Assembly (NCBI GenBank): GCA_041627895.1
Contig: JBFKQC010000004.1
Coordinates: 1 to 64,000, forward strand
Length of the DNA: 64,000 bases
Origin: JBFKQC01 sp041627895
GTDB taxonomy: Bacteria; Pseudomonadota; Alphaproteobacteria; Rhodobacterales; Rhodobacteraceae
Direction of reading: 5' to 3'
Shown piece by piece: positions 43,982 to 51,955 of the stretch (position 1 is the stretch's first letter; each line of letters opens with the position of its first letter). Below the pieces are notes generated by a model that was not told the DNA's origin, made no database searches, and saw only the letters and a list, made by a program, of their open reading frames with translations. The translations under genes and the position numbers were made by a program.

Positions 43982-44410
43982 TCAAGACTGGTCTTCGCCG
44001 CTCACCCGCCCGCGCAGCGCCTTGACCTCGCCGCGGACCTTCTTGGCCTTCAGCCGCCGGCGCTTCGAGGCGAGCGTGGGACGCGTCCTGACCCGGCGCT
44101 TCGGCGCGACGGCGGCGCGGCGGATCAGGTCGGCCAGCCGCTCGCGGGCGATCTCGCGGTTCCGGGCCTGGCTGCGGGTCTCGTCGACCTGAAGCACCAA
44201 GGCGCCCTCGGTGGTCCAGCGCCGCCCGGCCAGCCGTTTCAGCCGCGCCTTGACCGGATCGGGCAGGTTGGGCGAGCGCGCGGCCTCGAACCTCAGCTCC
44301 ACCGCGGTCGCCACCTTGTTGACGTTCTGCCCGCCGGGACCGCTGGCGCGCACGAACTGCTCGGTCAGTTCCCAGTCCTCGATGGCGATGGTGTCGGTGA
44401 CGTGCAGCAT
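43982..44410 (-). CDS. arfB: Alternative ribosome-rescue factor ArfB (YaeJ/ICT1 family)
   Basis: 142 residues. ArfB hydrolyses peptidyl-tRNA on stalled ribosomes that lack a stop codon. The release-factor GGQ motif is in ASGPGGQNVNKVATAVEL, and the long basic C-terminal tail (RRVRTRPTLASKRRRLKAKK) is the part that enters the empty mRNA channel. ATG 44410 follows AGGGACC; upstream in-frame codons are non-conserved. About 115 bases upstream a strong terminator and a mini-ORF lie on the same strand, raising the chance of attenuation, which is inference. Confidence 0.92.
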   Translation of the reverse strand: MLHVTDTIAIEDWELTEQFVRASGPGGQNVNKVATAVELRFEAARSPNLPDPVKARLKRLAGRRWTTEGALVLQVDETRSQARNREIARERLADLIRRAAVAPKRRVRTRPTLASKRRRLKAKKVRGEVKALRGRVSGEDQS

Positions 44411-44524
44411 GGTCCCTGCCTCGCACCGGCGCGGGATCGGGGCAAGAGCGGTTTTCGCACCGACGCGATACATACGTAATACCGACGTGATACCGACGTG
44501 CGAATTCGGCCCGATTCCGGCACC

Positions 44525-44554
44525 AAAAAGGGCCGCCCAGACGAGCGGCCCTTT
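44525..44554 (-). terminator. Rho-independent terminator upstream of arfB
   Basis: On the minus strand AAAGGGCCGC pairs with GCGGCCCTTT around an 8-base loop, followed directly by more T (CTTTTTGG). The 10-bp stem is perfect. It ends whatever transcript covers the mini-ORF at 44626-44682, or read-through from the transporter gene. Confidence 0.88.
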
Positions 44555-44625
44555 CGAGTTCTTTCGGAGATGGTCCGGTTAGAACGAGTGTCCAATCGGA
44601 AGGGTTCTCACCCTTGGGGCTGCCC

Positions 44626-44682
44626 TCAGGCGGTCATGCCTCCGACTGTTCCGACACCTCTCTCCAATATCCCTCTCGACAC
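44626..44682 (-). CDS. Candidate 18-residue peptide behind an extended Shine-Dalgarno
   Basis: Reading GTG 44682 leftwards gives MSRGILERGVGTVGGMTA and then TGA. AAAGGAGGTGATCC ends one base before this GTG, with the GGAGG seven bases upstream, an ideal spacing. A hairpin with a GAGA loop and then a terminator follow. The gene has no run of one amino acid codon, so it is not a classical amino acid attenuator. Not a recognised family. It may be a true small protein, a leader peptide, or a chance ORF in a small RNA. Confidence 0.45.
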   Translation of the reverse strand: MSRGILERGVGTVGGMTA

Positions 44683-44683
44683 T

Positions 44684-44697
44684 GGATCACCTCCTTT
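44684..44697 (-). promoter_or_regulatory. Extended Shine-Dalgarno complementary to the 16S 3' end
   Basis: On the minus strand AAAGGAGGTGATCC is complementary to the whole 16S rRNA 3' tail GGATCACCTCCTTT, far more than the 4-6 bases seen at other genes in the window. The plus strand accordingly reads like the 3' end of 16S rRNA, but no other rRNA sequence is present. Confidence 0.75.
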
Positions 44698-44751
44698 CGC
44701 TGGTTGCTGTTGCGGCGAGCGTGACACAGATTTTGTGTCTGTCAAACGTTT

Positions 44752-45384
44752 TTACGCAACGCGTGCCATCATTCTGCCGACGATGAGTCGGAACGGCACC
44801 AGCGCGATCAGCGCGATGGCAAGCTTGACGCCCCAGTCGGCGACCGCGAGCGAAACCCACAGCGGCGCGTCCGGCCCTGCGCCCAGCATCGGCAGCACCT
44901 GGTTCGCCCAGCCGACGTCGTTTGCGGGCTCCAGCGCGGCAAGCGCGGCCGAAAAGGCGATGGTGAAGAAGATCGCGGTATCCACCGTGCTGCCCACCAG
45001 CGTCGAGGCCAGCGGCGCGCGCCACCAGCTGCCCTGTCGCAGGCGGTCGAAGATCGCGACGTCGATCAGCTGTGCGGTCAGGAAGGCCAGACCCGAGCCC
45101 ATGGCGATCCGCCAGGTCACGGCTGGGTATTCGAACCCGTCGCCCTGCAGCATCACCTGCGTGCCGATCAACGAACAGGCGACGCCGGTCAGGAACCCGG
45201 CGAACACCACGCGGCGGGCCATGGCCGGGCCGTAGACGCGGTTCATCACGTCGGTGACGAGGAAGGCGAAGGGATAGGTGAAGGCGCCCCAGGTCAGCCA
45301 CTGGCCGAACAGGAACTGCACCAGGATGTTCGAGGCGACCACGATGGCCGCCATGGCGAGAACGCCGGGAAGAAGTCGGGACAT
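44752..45384 (-). CDS. VUT family transporter, queuosine-precursor type (YhhQ/COG1738-like)
   Basis: 210 residues with about six transmembrane helices. FLFGQWLTWGAFTYPFAFLV followed by TDVMNRVYG is the family signature, and FLTAQLIDVAIFDRLRQ and LVGSTVDTAIFFTIAFS match the later blocks. E. coli YhhQ takes up queuosine precursors preQ0/preQ1. ATG 45384 starts MSRLLPGVLAMAAIVVASN; the in-frame extension upstream is not membrane-like. It is the last of a leftward run from the MFS transporter. I could not recognise a preQ1 riboswitch in the 85 bases before it. Confidence 0.87.
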   Translation of the reverse strand: MSRLLPGVLAMAAIVVASNILVQFLFGQWLTWGAFTYPFAFLVTDVMNRVYGPAMARRVVFAGFLTGVACSLIGTQVMLQGDGFEYPAVTWRIAMGSGLAFLTAQLIDVAIFDRLRQGSWWRAPLASTLVGSTVDTAIFFTIAFSAALAALEPANDVGWANQVLPMLGAGPDAPLWVSLAVADWGVKLAIALIALVPFRLIVGRMMARVA

Positions 45385-45469
45385 GTCGGGTTCCGTTTTG
45401 GCAAGGTTGCGGAGACTTGGTCCCGCCGGGGGACGTGCCGCTCTAACGCCGCTGCGCGGCGCGCGCAAG

Positions 45470-46363
45470 TCACTGCCGCAGCCGGTATTCCACGAATTCG
45501 GTGCGCTGGAAGCTGCGATAATTGTCGTCCGAGATCATCGTCAGGCGGATATCGCCTGCCGCGTCCCGCCAGACGGCGAGCCCCTCGAGGTTGTCGTGGG
45601 TGCCGGTCGTGGTTTCGAAGATCAGCCGCTCGTCGTCGATCCGGTCGCCGCTGACCCGAAAGCTGCGCACCCGGCTGACGAAGCCGAATATGCCGTTCAG
45701 GTGACGTTCCAGCAGGTAAAGCCGGCCGTCCGGGCCGAAATCGGCGCCAACCGGCAGGAACTCGTCACGGCGCGTTATCGAAAAGGGCCTGGCCCATTTT
45801 CCGTTCCGGTAGCGATAGACCGGGAACGGCCGCGACATGCGCCCGGACCGCTCGGGCAAGGTATAGATCGCGCCGTCCGGTCCGATCGCCAGCGCCTCGA
45901 GCGACGAGTTGTTCTGCATCGTCTCGAAATCGGGGTGCCGCGGCAGCCAGGCGGCCTCGGACCGCGGGTCGCGGTAGGTCCAGACCCGGTGGATCGCTTC
46001 GAACGAGACATAGATGCGCCCGTCGTCGCGCAGGGCCAGCCCCTCGGCGTCGGTCTCGAACCGGGCCAGCGGGCCGCCGTCGGTGTTCTTCAGCGGCCGC
46101 AGCGGCCCGGCCTCGATCCCGGCGATATGCGCGCCGTCACGGCGCAGCCGTCCCTCGACGATATGGCCGCGGTCGCTGATCACCAGGAACCGCGTGCCGT
46201 CGGCGGTCAACTCGATGCCGGAAAACCCCCCGAAGGCGCGGTCGCGCTCTGTCCAGGTGTAGGTGCCGAGGTATTCCGCGCGCGGGCCGGGGCGGGCCAT
46301 TCCGCCCAGCGCGAGGCAAAGCAGAACGGTCCCGATCAGCGTGACGACAGGACGTTTGCGCAT
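45470..46363 (-). CDS. Secreted esterase-like phytase family beta-propeller
   Basis: 297 residues with a signal peptide (about 1-23) and repeated propeller motifs typical of the phytase-like domain: GGFSGIELTADGTRFLVISD, DAEGLALRDDGRIYVSFE, SLEALAIGPDGAIYTLPE and NLEGLAVWRDAAGDIRLTM. The aspartates and glutamates in these loops could bind metal, but the true activity of this family is unsettled. Its start lies 28 bases inside the 3' end of mepA, so the two are translationally linked. Likely periplasmic. Confidence 0.82.
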   Translation of the reverse strand: MRKRPVVTLIGTVLLCLALGGMARPGPRAEYLGTYTWTERDRAFGGFSGIELTADGTRFLVISDRGHIVEGRLRRDGAHIAGIEAGPLRPLKNTDGGPLARFETDAEGLALRDDGRIYVSFEAIHRVWTYRDPRSEAAWLPRHPDFETMQNNSSLEALAIGPDGAIYTLPERSGRMSRPFPVYRYRNGKWARPFSITRRDEFLPVGADFGPDGRLYLLERHLNGIFGFVSRVRSFRVSGDRIDDERLIFETTTGTHDNLEGLAVWRDAAGDIRLTMISDDNYRSFQRTEFVEYRLRQ

Positions 46364-47265
46364 TGCTTAGGCAGGTCGGCGATGACGTATTCGCGCCGCG
46401 GCTTCGGCGGCGGCGCATTCGGATTCGGCGGCGGCGGATTCAGGATGTCATGCACCCATTTCTGCGCGTCCGCGCAGCCGTCGCCCGTCGGCGGCGGGTT
46501 CTGGTCGACGCAGCCGACGGCGCCCTTCGGACAGTTCAGCCGGACATGGAAGTGATAGTGATGCCCCCACCAGGGCCGGATCTTGCGCAGCCAGGCGCGG
46601 TCGCCGGTCTCGTCGTTGCACATCTGCACCTTGGCGCCGGGAAAGATGAAGATCCGCGCCACCGCCGGATCGCTTGCGGCGGCCTTCAGCAGGGCGTGGT
46701 GCGCGCGCGTCCAGTTGCCGTTGACATAGGCGCCGTTGGCGCGGCGCATCGAGATCGACGAGATGTTCTCGCGCTCGGATGCGCTGAGCCCGAGATCGGT
46801 GGCGGGCCGCAGCCAGATGTCGATGTCCAGCCCGATCTGGTGGCTGCTGTGCCCGCTCAGCATCGGACCGCCGCGCGGCTGGCTGATGTCGCCGATGTAA
46901 AGCCCGTTCCAGCCGGGCAGCGCCGCGGCCCGGGCAGACAGGCGCTGGACATAGGCGATGGCTTCGGGATGGCCCCAGTTGCGATTGCGCGAAAGCCGCA
47001 TCGCCTGCCAGGTGGGGCCGGTTTCGGGCAGGCGCTCGCCGCCGGCGAGGCAGCCCTTGGCATAGCCGCCATGCGGCGCGGGCGTCTGGGTCGAGGCGTT
47101 GCGTTTGGCCCCGAACAACGACTTGGCCAGCGTCGTGGGGTCGATGTTGGACGCCGCGACCGAGATCGCGGCCGGCACGACGGCCGACGCCTGTCGCGGG
47201 GGATCGCCCGGCGCGCAGCCCGCTGCGGCAAGGATCAGGGCGAAGGCTGCGAGGACACGGGCCAT
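46336..47265 (-). CDS. mepA: Penicillin-insensitive murein endopeptidase MepA
   Basis: 309 residues. LAS-family zinc endopeptidase that cuts D-Ala-meso-DAP cross-links in peptidoglycan. Zinc and catalytic residues lie in HSSHQIGLDIDIW and HHYHFHVRLNCP, and the CVDQNPPP region with paired Cys is typical. The N-terminus ALILAAAGCAPG is a lipoprotein signal with lipobox AAGC, so it may be anchored to the membrane, unlike soluble E. coli MepA. It overlaps the MFS gene by 31 bases upstream and the propeller gene downstream. Confidence 0.92.
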   Translation of the reverse strand: MARVLAAFALILAAAGCAPGDPPRQASAVVPAAISVAASNIDPTTLAKSLFGAKRNASTQTPAPHGGYAKGCLAGGERLPETGPTWQAMRLSRNRNWGHPEAIAYVQRLSARAAALPGWNGLYIGDISQPRGGPMLSGHSSHQIGLDIDIWLRPATDLGLSASERENISSISMRRANGAYVNGNWTRAHHALLKAAASDPAVARIFIFPGAKVQMCNDETGDRAWLRKIRPWWGHHYHFHVRLNCPKGAVGCVDQNPPPTGDGCADAQKWVHDILNPPPPNPNAPPPKPRREYVIADLPKQCANVLSSR

Positions 47266-48635
47266 GACACGTCTCTTCTGCCGTCAGGGTTGACCCAGCG
47301 TAGCAGAATCAGCGCCAGAAGGAACAGCCCGATCAGCGGCGTGACGCCGATCCGCTGGCTTCCGCTCAGGTCGCTGGTGATCGCGATCGCCGCAGGCGCG
47401 AGGAAGGTCGTGGCCTTGCCGGCCAGCGCGTAAAGCCCGAAAGCCTCGGTCATCCGTCCGGGGTTGGACTGGCGCACCATCATCGTCCGGCTCGCCGCCT
47501 GCAGCGACCCGCCCGCCGCGCCGATCAGCGCGCCGCAGACGTAGAACGCGTAATCCGGCGCGTTGGAGCCTTCGGCAAAGGTGATCCCCAGCACCGTGGT
47601 GCGGGATATCGTCACGATCACGACAGCCACCGCGATCAGGACGTAGATCGAGACCAGGATCACCGGCTTTGGCCCATATGCCCGGTCGGCCTGGCCCCCG
47701 GCCCAGGCGAAGATCGCGCCGGTGATCGCCGCCATGATCCCGAAGACGCCAATGTCGATCACCGTCCAGCCGAGCACGCCGAAAGCGTAGATGCCGCCGA
47801 AGGTGTACATCCCGTTCAGCGAGTCGCGGTAGAACATCGAACTGCCGAGATAGGCGGTAAGAGAGGTGTTTCCCGGCAGGCTCTTCAGTGTCGCCCACAG
47901 GTCGCGCAGGCCCTGCGCCACCGGCGCGCCGCGCACCACCTCGTGCCGCGGCTCGCGCACCCACAGGAAGAACGGCACCATGAAGGCCGCATACCACAGC
48001 GCGGTGAACGGCCCGACCGAGCGCGTGCCTTCCCGCGCCGCGGGTTCCAGGCCCAGGATCGGCTCGATCCCGATCAGCGTGACGCCCCGGTCGCTTTCGG
48101 CGAAGAACAGCAGCACCAGCGCCAGCGCCATGACGCCGCCCAGATACCCCCAGGCCCAGCCCGAACCGGATATCGCGCCGATCTCGTTCCGGTCGCCGAG
48201 CGAGGGCAGCATCGCGTTGGTGAAGATCGTGGCGAATTCCATGCCGATCAGCCCGATGCCGAAAAAGAACAGCAGGGTCACGATGTCGAAACTGTCGGGA
48301 TGCGCCAGCCAAAGTCCCGAGGCGCCGGCGACGTACAGGACGGAAAACCCCCAGATCCAGGGCATCCGGCGCCCGGTGCTGTCGGCCACCGCGCCGAAGA
48401 TCGGTGCGAGCACCGCGATCATCAGCCCGGCGGCGGTCAGCCCGTAGCCCCAATAGGCCTGTGCCTGGGCCTTTGCCGCCATCTCGGAAAACCCGTCCGC
48501 CGTCAGCCGGTCGGACACGATCTCGGCGAAGAACGGCCCGAAGGTGAAGGTCAACAGCAAGGTGTTGTAGGGCTGGCTGGCCCAGTCGAACATCATCCAG
48601 CCCCAGATGCGCCGTCGCGCGCTGATCTCGGCCAT
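47235..48635 (-). CDS. MFS transporter, UMF1/Atg22 family
   Basis: About 466 residues with twelve predicted membrane helices. WGWMMFDWASQPYNTLLLTF at the N-terminus is the signature of the UMF1 (Atg22-like) family; TGRRMPWIWGFSVLYVAGAS after helix 2 and RQSNPGRMTEAFGLYALAGK near the end are also typical. Yeast Atg22 exports amino acids from the vacuole; bacterial substrates are unknown. ATG 48635 has AGGGGG at about ten bases and is preferred to ATG 48644 or 48689. First gene of the leftward run to the VUT transporter. Confidence 0.85.
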   Translation of the reverse strand: MAEISARRRIWGWMMFDWASQPYNTLLLTFTFGPFFAEIVSDRLTADGFSEMAAKAQAQAYWGYGLTAAGLMIAVLAPIFGAVADSTGRRMPWIWGFSVLYVAGASGLWLAHPDSFDIVTLLFFFGIGLIGMEFATIFTNAMLPSLGDRNEIGAISGSGWAWGYLGGVMALALVLLFFAESDRGVTLIGIEPILGLEPAAREGTRSVGPFTALWYAAFMVPFFLWVREPRHEVVRGAPVAQGLRDLWATLKSLPGNTSLTAYLGSSMFYRDSLNGMYTFGGIYAFGVLGWTVIDIGVFGIMAAITGAIFAWAGGQADRAYGPKPVILVSIYVLIAVAVVIVTISRTTVLGITFAEGSNAPDYAFYVCGALIGAAGGSLQAASRTMMVRQSNPGRMTEAFGLYALAGKATTFLAPAAIAITSDLSGSQRIGVTPLIGLFLLALILLRWVNPDGRRDVSWPVSSQPSP

Positions 48636-48705
48636 CGATCTCATCCCCCTGTCGCAGGTGATATGACAGCCAATCCCCCCGCGGCGCAACCTGCAAGTTC
48701 AGGTG

Positions 48706-49248
48706 TTAAGTGCTCTCGGCGGCCGGCGGCCAGGGGCGCGCGGCGTCGGCGTCGATCCAGGCGGCGACCCAGCGCGGCAAGTCGGGGCTGGTCTGGCGCG
48801 CGCCCAGCGCCTCGATCACCTTGACCGGCGCGACGATGCCGTCACGTCCGGTAACCGCCGCGCGGTACAGCGCCTGGCTGGCGCAGCTTCCGTCGCGTTT
48901 CCACATCGTCTGTTCCAGGTAGATGAACCGGTCGTCCCATCCGACGCAGCGGCTGTGCATCTCGATCCGCTCGAACGGCCGCACCCGCTGCCGCCAGCGC
49001 ACCGAGACCCCGGCCATCGCGAAGGACCAGCGCCCGCGGCGAAGCACGCCGATCAGTCCGGTCCGCTGCGCCAGCGGGATCCGGCCCAGATCGTAGATCG
49101 TCAGCGACCGGCCATTGTTCAGCTCGAGCCACATATCGATGTCCCACGGCCAGCAGATGTGGTGCGACACATGGGTGTCGGTCAGCGCCAGCGGCGGCGA
49201 CGAGCGGAAGATCGCGAGTTCCTTGAGCATGCGGACGAAGGGGTACAT
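48706..49248 (-). CDS. Acyl-CoA thioesterase-like protein (hotdog, 4HBT_2/THEM6-like)
   Basis: 180 residues. DTHVSHHICWPWDIDMWLEL and NNGRSLTIYDLGR form the hotdog-fold pattern of the THEM6-like group, in which the usual catalytic Asp is often replaced; DIDMWLELNNG aligns with that site. Likely a fatty acyl-CoA or related thioesterase in the cytoplasm, not proven. ATG 49248 follows AAAGGAGGG. A direct repeat ACGTAAACGT 40-50 bases upstream may be a MerR-type operator, which would fit control by branched-chain or fatty acid breakdown regulators. Confidence 0.77.
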   Translation of the reverse strand: MYPFVRMLKELAIFRSSPPLALTDTHVSHHICWPWDIDMWLELNNGRSLTIYDLGRIPLAQRTGLIGVLRRGRWSFAMAGVSVRWRQRVRPFERIEMHSRCVGWDDRFIYLEQTMWKRDGSCASQALYRAAVTGRDGIVAPVKVIEALGARQTSPDLPRWVAAWIDADAARPWPPAAEST

Positions 49249-49288
49249 GGCAACGCCCTCCTTTCATCCCGGATACGTTGTCTGACAC

Positions 49289-49303
49289 TTACGTAAACGT
49301 CAA
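49289..49303. promoter_or_regulatory. Candidate MerR-type (LiuR-like) operator upstream of the thioesterase
   Basis: TTACGTAAACGTCAA resembles the TTTACGTTTACGTCAA-type site of the MerR regulator LiuR, used in proteobacteria for leucine and fatty acid degradation genes. It overlaps a TTGACG box on the minus strand that could be the -35 of the thioesterase gene. The match is from memory of the consensus; no liuR gene is in view. Confidence 0.4.
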
Positions 49304-49392
49304 GATATGACGCCACGGCACCCGCGCCTTGCCACTGCGGCGCGACGCGCATAGGTCTTGGCGAACGCAAGAGATGCCAACACGGACGGGCC

Positions 49393-49680
49393 ATGACCTC
49401 GCTTTACGAAATCCTCAAGCTGATCCTCGACGTCGCCTGGTTCATCATGATCGTGCACATCATCATGAGCTGGCTGATCAGCTTCCAGGTGCTGAACCTG
49501 CGGCAGCCGGTGGTGCATCAGATCTGGTACGGGCTGAACCGTCTGCTGGAGCCGCTTTATGCCCCGATCCGGCGCTTTTTGCCCGACATGGGCGGGCTTG
49601 ACCTGGCGCCGCTGGTGGCGCTGATCGCGGTCTATGCGCTGAGGATCATCCTGGCGAACAACGCGCCGGCGTTCGCCTGA
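49393..49680 (+). CDS. YggT family membrane protein
   Basis: 95 residues with two transmembrane helices (about 12-34 and 72-92) joined by the YggT signature: WLISFQVLNLRQPVVHQIW and LNRLLEPLYAPIRRFLP, then LDLAPLVALIAVYALRI. YggT proteins are small inner-membrane proteins linked to envelope or osmotic functions in some species; no enzyme activity is known. ATG 49393. The thioesterase gene diverges on the left and recQ follows on the same strand 90 bases later. Confidence 0.9.
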   Translation: MTSLYEILKLILDVAWFIMIVHIIMSWLISFQVLNLRQPVVHQIWYGLNRLLEPLYAPIRRFLPDMGGLDLAPLVALIAVYALRIILANNAPAFA

Positions 49681-49770
49681 GGCCGGCCGGGCACCGGGGC
49701 CTTGTTCACCGAATCTTCATCTGCGATGGTCAGACCGGCAAGAGCAGTTTGAAGAAAATTATCGAGGCCC

Positions 49771-51807
49771 ATGGACCGCGCCGCCGAGCTTCTGTCCACC
49801 GTGTTCGGATTCGACAGCTTCCGTCCCGGCCAGGCCGAGATCGTCGAGGCCGTCGTGCGGGGCCGGAACGTGCTGGCGATCATGCCAACAGGCGGCGGCA
49901 AGTCGCTGTGCTACCAGTTGCCCGCGCTTTGCCGCGAGGGCGTGACGGTGGTGATCTCGCCGCTGATCGCGCTGATGCGCGACCAGGTGCGCGCCCTGAC
50001 CGAGGCCGGCGTCGCGGCCGGTGCGCTGACCTCGGGCAACACCGCGGAAGAGACCGACGCGGTGTTCGACGCGCTCGAGCGGGGCGAACTGCGGCTGTTG
50101 TACATGGCGCCGGAAAGGCTGGCCTCGGGCGGGACGCACGCGTTGCTGCGCCGGATCGGCACCGGGCTGATCGCGGTCGACGAGGCGCATTGCGTCAGCC
50201 AGTGGGGCCACGATTTCCGTCCCGACTACCTGCGCATCGGCGAATTGCGCCGCGCGCTCGGCGTGCCGCTGGCGGCCTTTACCGCCACGGCGGATGCCGA
50301 AACCCGGGACGAGATCGTCGCGCGGCTGTTCGACGGGGCCGATCCGCTGACCTTTCTGCGCGGCTTCGACCGGCCCAACATCCACCTGGCGTTTCAGCCC
50401 AAGGACACGCCGCGCCGCCAGATCCTGGACTTTGCCGAAGCGCGGCGCGGGCAGTCCGGAATCGTCTATTGCGGCACCCGCGCCAAGACCGAGACGCTGG
50501 CCGCCGCCCTGCGCGAGGCCGGGCACGCGGCGTGCCACTATCACGGCGGCATGGAGGCGGGCGACCGCCGCCGCGTCGAGACCCGGTTCCAGCAGGAAGA
50601 CGGGCTGATCGTCGTCGCCACCGTCGCCTTCGGCATGGGCGTGGACAAGCCCGATATCCGCTGGGTCGCGCATGCCGACCTGCCGAAGTCGATCGAGGCC
50701 TATTACCAGGAAATCGGCCGCGCCGGCCGCGACGGCGCGCCGGCCGAGACGCTGACGCTTTACGGCCCCGACGACATCCGCCTGCGCCGCAGCCAGATCG
50801 ACGAAAGCCTGGCACCGCCCGAGCGGCGCGAGGCGGATCACGGGCGGCTGAACGCGCTGCTCGGTCTGGCAGAGACGCTGAAATGCCGCCGCGCGGCGCT
50901 GCTTTCGTATTTCGCAGAGGATGCGCCGGCCTGCGGCAACTGCGACCTGTGCGACACGCCGCCCGAAGTGTTCGACGGCACCGAGGCGGTGCGCAAGGCG
51001 CTGTCGGCGGCGCTGCGCACCGGCGAAAGCTTTGGCGCCGGGCACCTGATCGATATCCTGACCGGCACCGCCACCGACAAGGTCACGGCGCGGCGCCACG
51101 ACGAGTTGCCGACCTTCGGCGTCGGGCGCGAGTTCGAGCGGCGGCAATGGCAGGCGATCTTCCGGCAGATGATGGGCCGCGACCTGATGCGCCCCGACCC
51201 CGCGCGGCACGGCGCGTTGCGGATGACCGGCGCGGCGCGGCCGATCCTGCGCGGCGAGGCGGAAATCACGCTGCGCCGTGACACGATCCGCAAGGCCGCG
51301 GCGCGGCCCGCGCCGAAAATGCTGGTGGCCGAGGAAAACGCGCCGCTTCTCGCTGCGCTCAAGGCCAAGCGCCGCGCGCTTGCCGAGGCGGCACGGGTGC
51401 CGGCCTACGTGATCTTCACCGACCGCACGCTGATCGAGATGGCCGAGGTGCGGCCCATGACGCTGGACGACATGGCACGGATCAGCGGGGTCGGCGCGAA
51501 AAAGCTCGACCGCTACGGGCGCGCGTTCCTGGAAATCGTCGCGGGCGACGCGCCGCCGCCCGAGCATCCGGCGCGGCTGCGGCTGGCGGGCCGCGGCGAG
51601 GGCGATCTGTACGACCGGCTGCTGCAGGCGCAGGCGCGGCTGGCGCGCGGCGATGGCACCGGCAAGCCGATGAGCTGTTCCGCGCCGCTGCTGGCCAGGG
51701 TCGCGGCGCTGAAATCCGCCGATATGGAGGCGCTTGCCCGGCTGCTGGGCGAGCGGCGGGCGGAACGCTTCGGCCCCGCGTTTCTGGAAATCCTGGAAAG
51801 CGCCTGA
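49771..51807 (+). CDS. recQ: ATP-dependent DNA helicase RecQ
   Basis: 678 residues. 3'-5' helicase of recombination and repair. Motif I is MPTGGGKSLCYQLPAL, motif II VDEAHCVSQWGHDFRPDY (with the aromatic-rich RecQ loop), and motif VI QEIGRAGRDG. The zinc site has Cys in KCRRAALLSYF and CGNCDLCD. A winged-helix region and an HRDC domain (about 590-678: YDRLLQAQARLARGDG, then LARLLGERRAERFG) complete the classical architecture. ATG 49771. It converges with the hybrid kinase gene, with a GC-rich hairpin between them. Confidence 0.96.
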   Translation: MDRAAELLSTVFGFDSFRPGQAEIVEAVVRGRNVLAIMPTGGGKSLCYQLPALCREGVTVVISPLIALMRDQVRALTEAGVAAGALTSGNTAEETDAVFDALERGELRLLYMAPERLASGGTHALLRRIGTGLIAVDEAHCVSQWGHDFRPDYLRIGELRRALGVPLAAFTATADAETRDEIVARLFDGADPLTFLRGFDRPNIHLAFQPKDTPRRQILDFAEARRGQSGIVYCGTRAKTETLAAALREAGHAACHYHGGMEAGDRRRVETRFQQEDGLIVVATVAFGMGVDKPDIRWVAHADLPKSIEAYYQEIGRAGRDGAPAETLTLYGPDDIRLRRSQIDESLAPPERREADHGRLNALLGLAETLKCRRAALLSYFAEDAPACGNCDLCDTPPEVFDGTEAVRKALSAALRTGESFGAGHLIDILTGTATDKVTARRHDELPTFGVGREFERRQWQAIFRQMMGRDLMRPDPARHGALRMTGAARPILRGEAEITLRRDTIRKAAARPAPKMLVAEENAPLLAALKAKRRALAEAARVPAYVIFTDRTLIEMAEVRPMTLDDMARISGVGAKKLDRYGRAFLEIVAGDAPPPEHPARLRLAGRGEGDLYDRLLQAQARLARGDGTGKPMSCSAPLLARVAALKSADMEALARLLGERRAERFGPAFLEILESA

Positions 51808-51841
51808 CGGACCGGCAGCCTTGGCGGGCCTGCCCGGTCCG
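51808..51841. terminator. GC-rich hairpin after recQ
   Basis: CGGACCGG (51808-51815) pairs with CCGGTCCG (51834-51841) right after the recQ stop, with an inner CAG/CTG extension. No T-tract follows; it may help end recQ transcripts. Confidence 0.5.
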
Positions 51842-51955
51842 CCGGCATGGCGGCGGCGGACTTGACCGGGGCACCCGGGGACGGCGTGCCCGCGGCAGAG
51901 CGGTGGGATATGTGGGCGGCCGGCCCTACTCGGGGCGCCTGCACCCCGCGGAAAC

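Larger units (their letters stand above)
44411..44751. other. 341-base stretch between arfB and the VUT transporter gene
   Basis: No long ORF is present. On the minus strand, from right to left, it holds an inverted repeat GACACA/TGTGTC after a TTGACA-like box, an extended Shine-Dalgarno, an 18-codon ORF, a 6-bp hairpin AAGGGT-GAGA-ACCCTT (44600-44615), and a strong terminator (44525-44554). The remaining bases up to arfB contain repeated ACCGACGTGATACCGACGTG-like words (44475-44500). The pattern suggests a short transcription unit or a leader for arfB. Confidence 0.6.

Noticed and set aside
44680..44705. Plus-strand CTGGATCACCTCCTTTC looks like the 3' end of 16S rRNA
   Set aside because: Only about 17 bases match and no other rRNA sequence is near. 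On the minus strand it is a Shine-Dalgarno at ideal spacing from a start codon, which explains it better.
45385..45469. Possible preQ1 riboswitch in front of the VUT transporter
   Set aside because: The GC-rich leader has stems but not the conserved loop and A-rich tail of preQ1-I or the layout of other classes that I could recognise.
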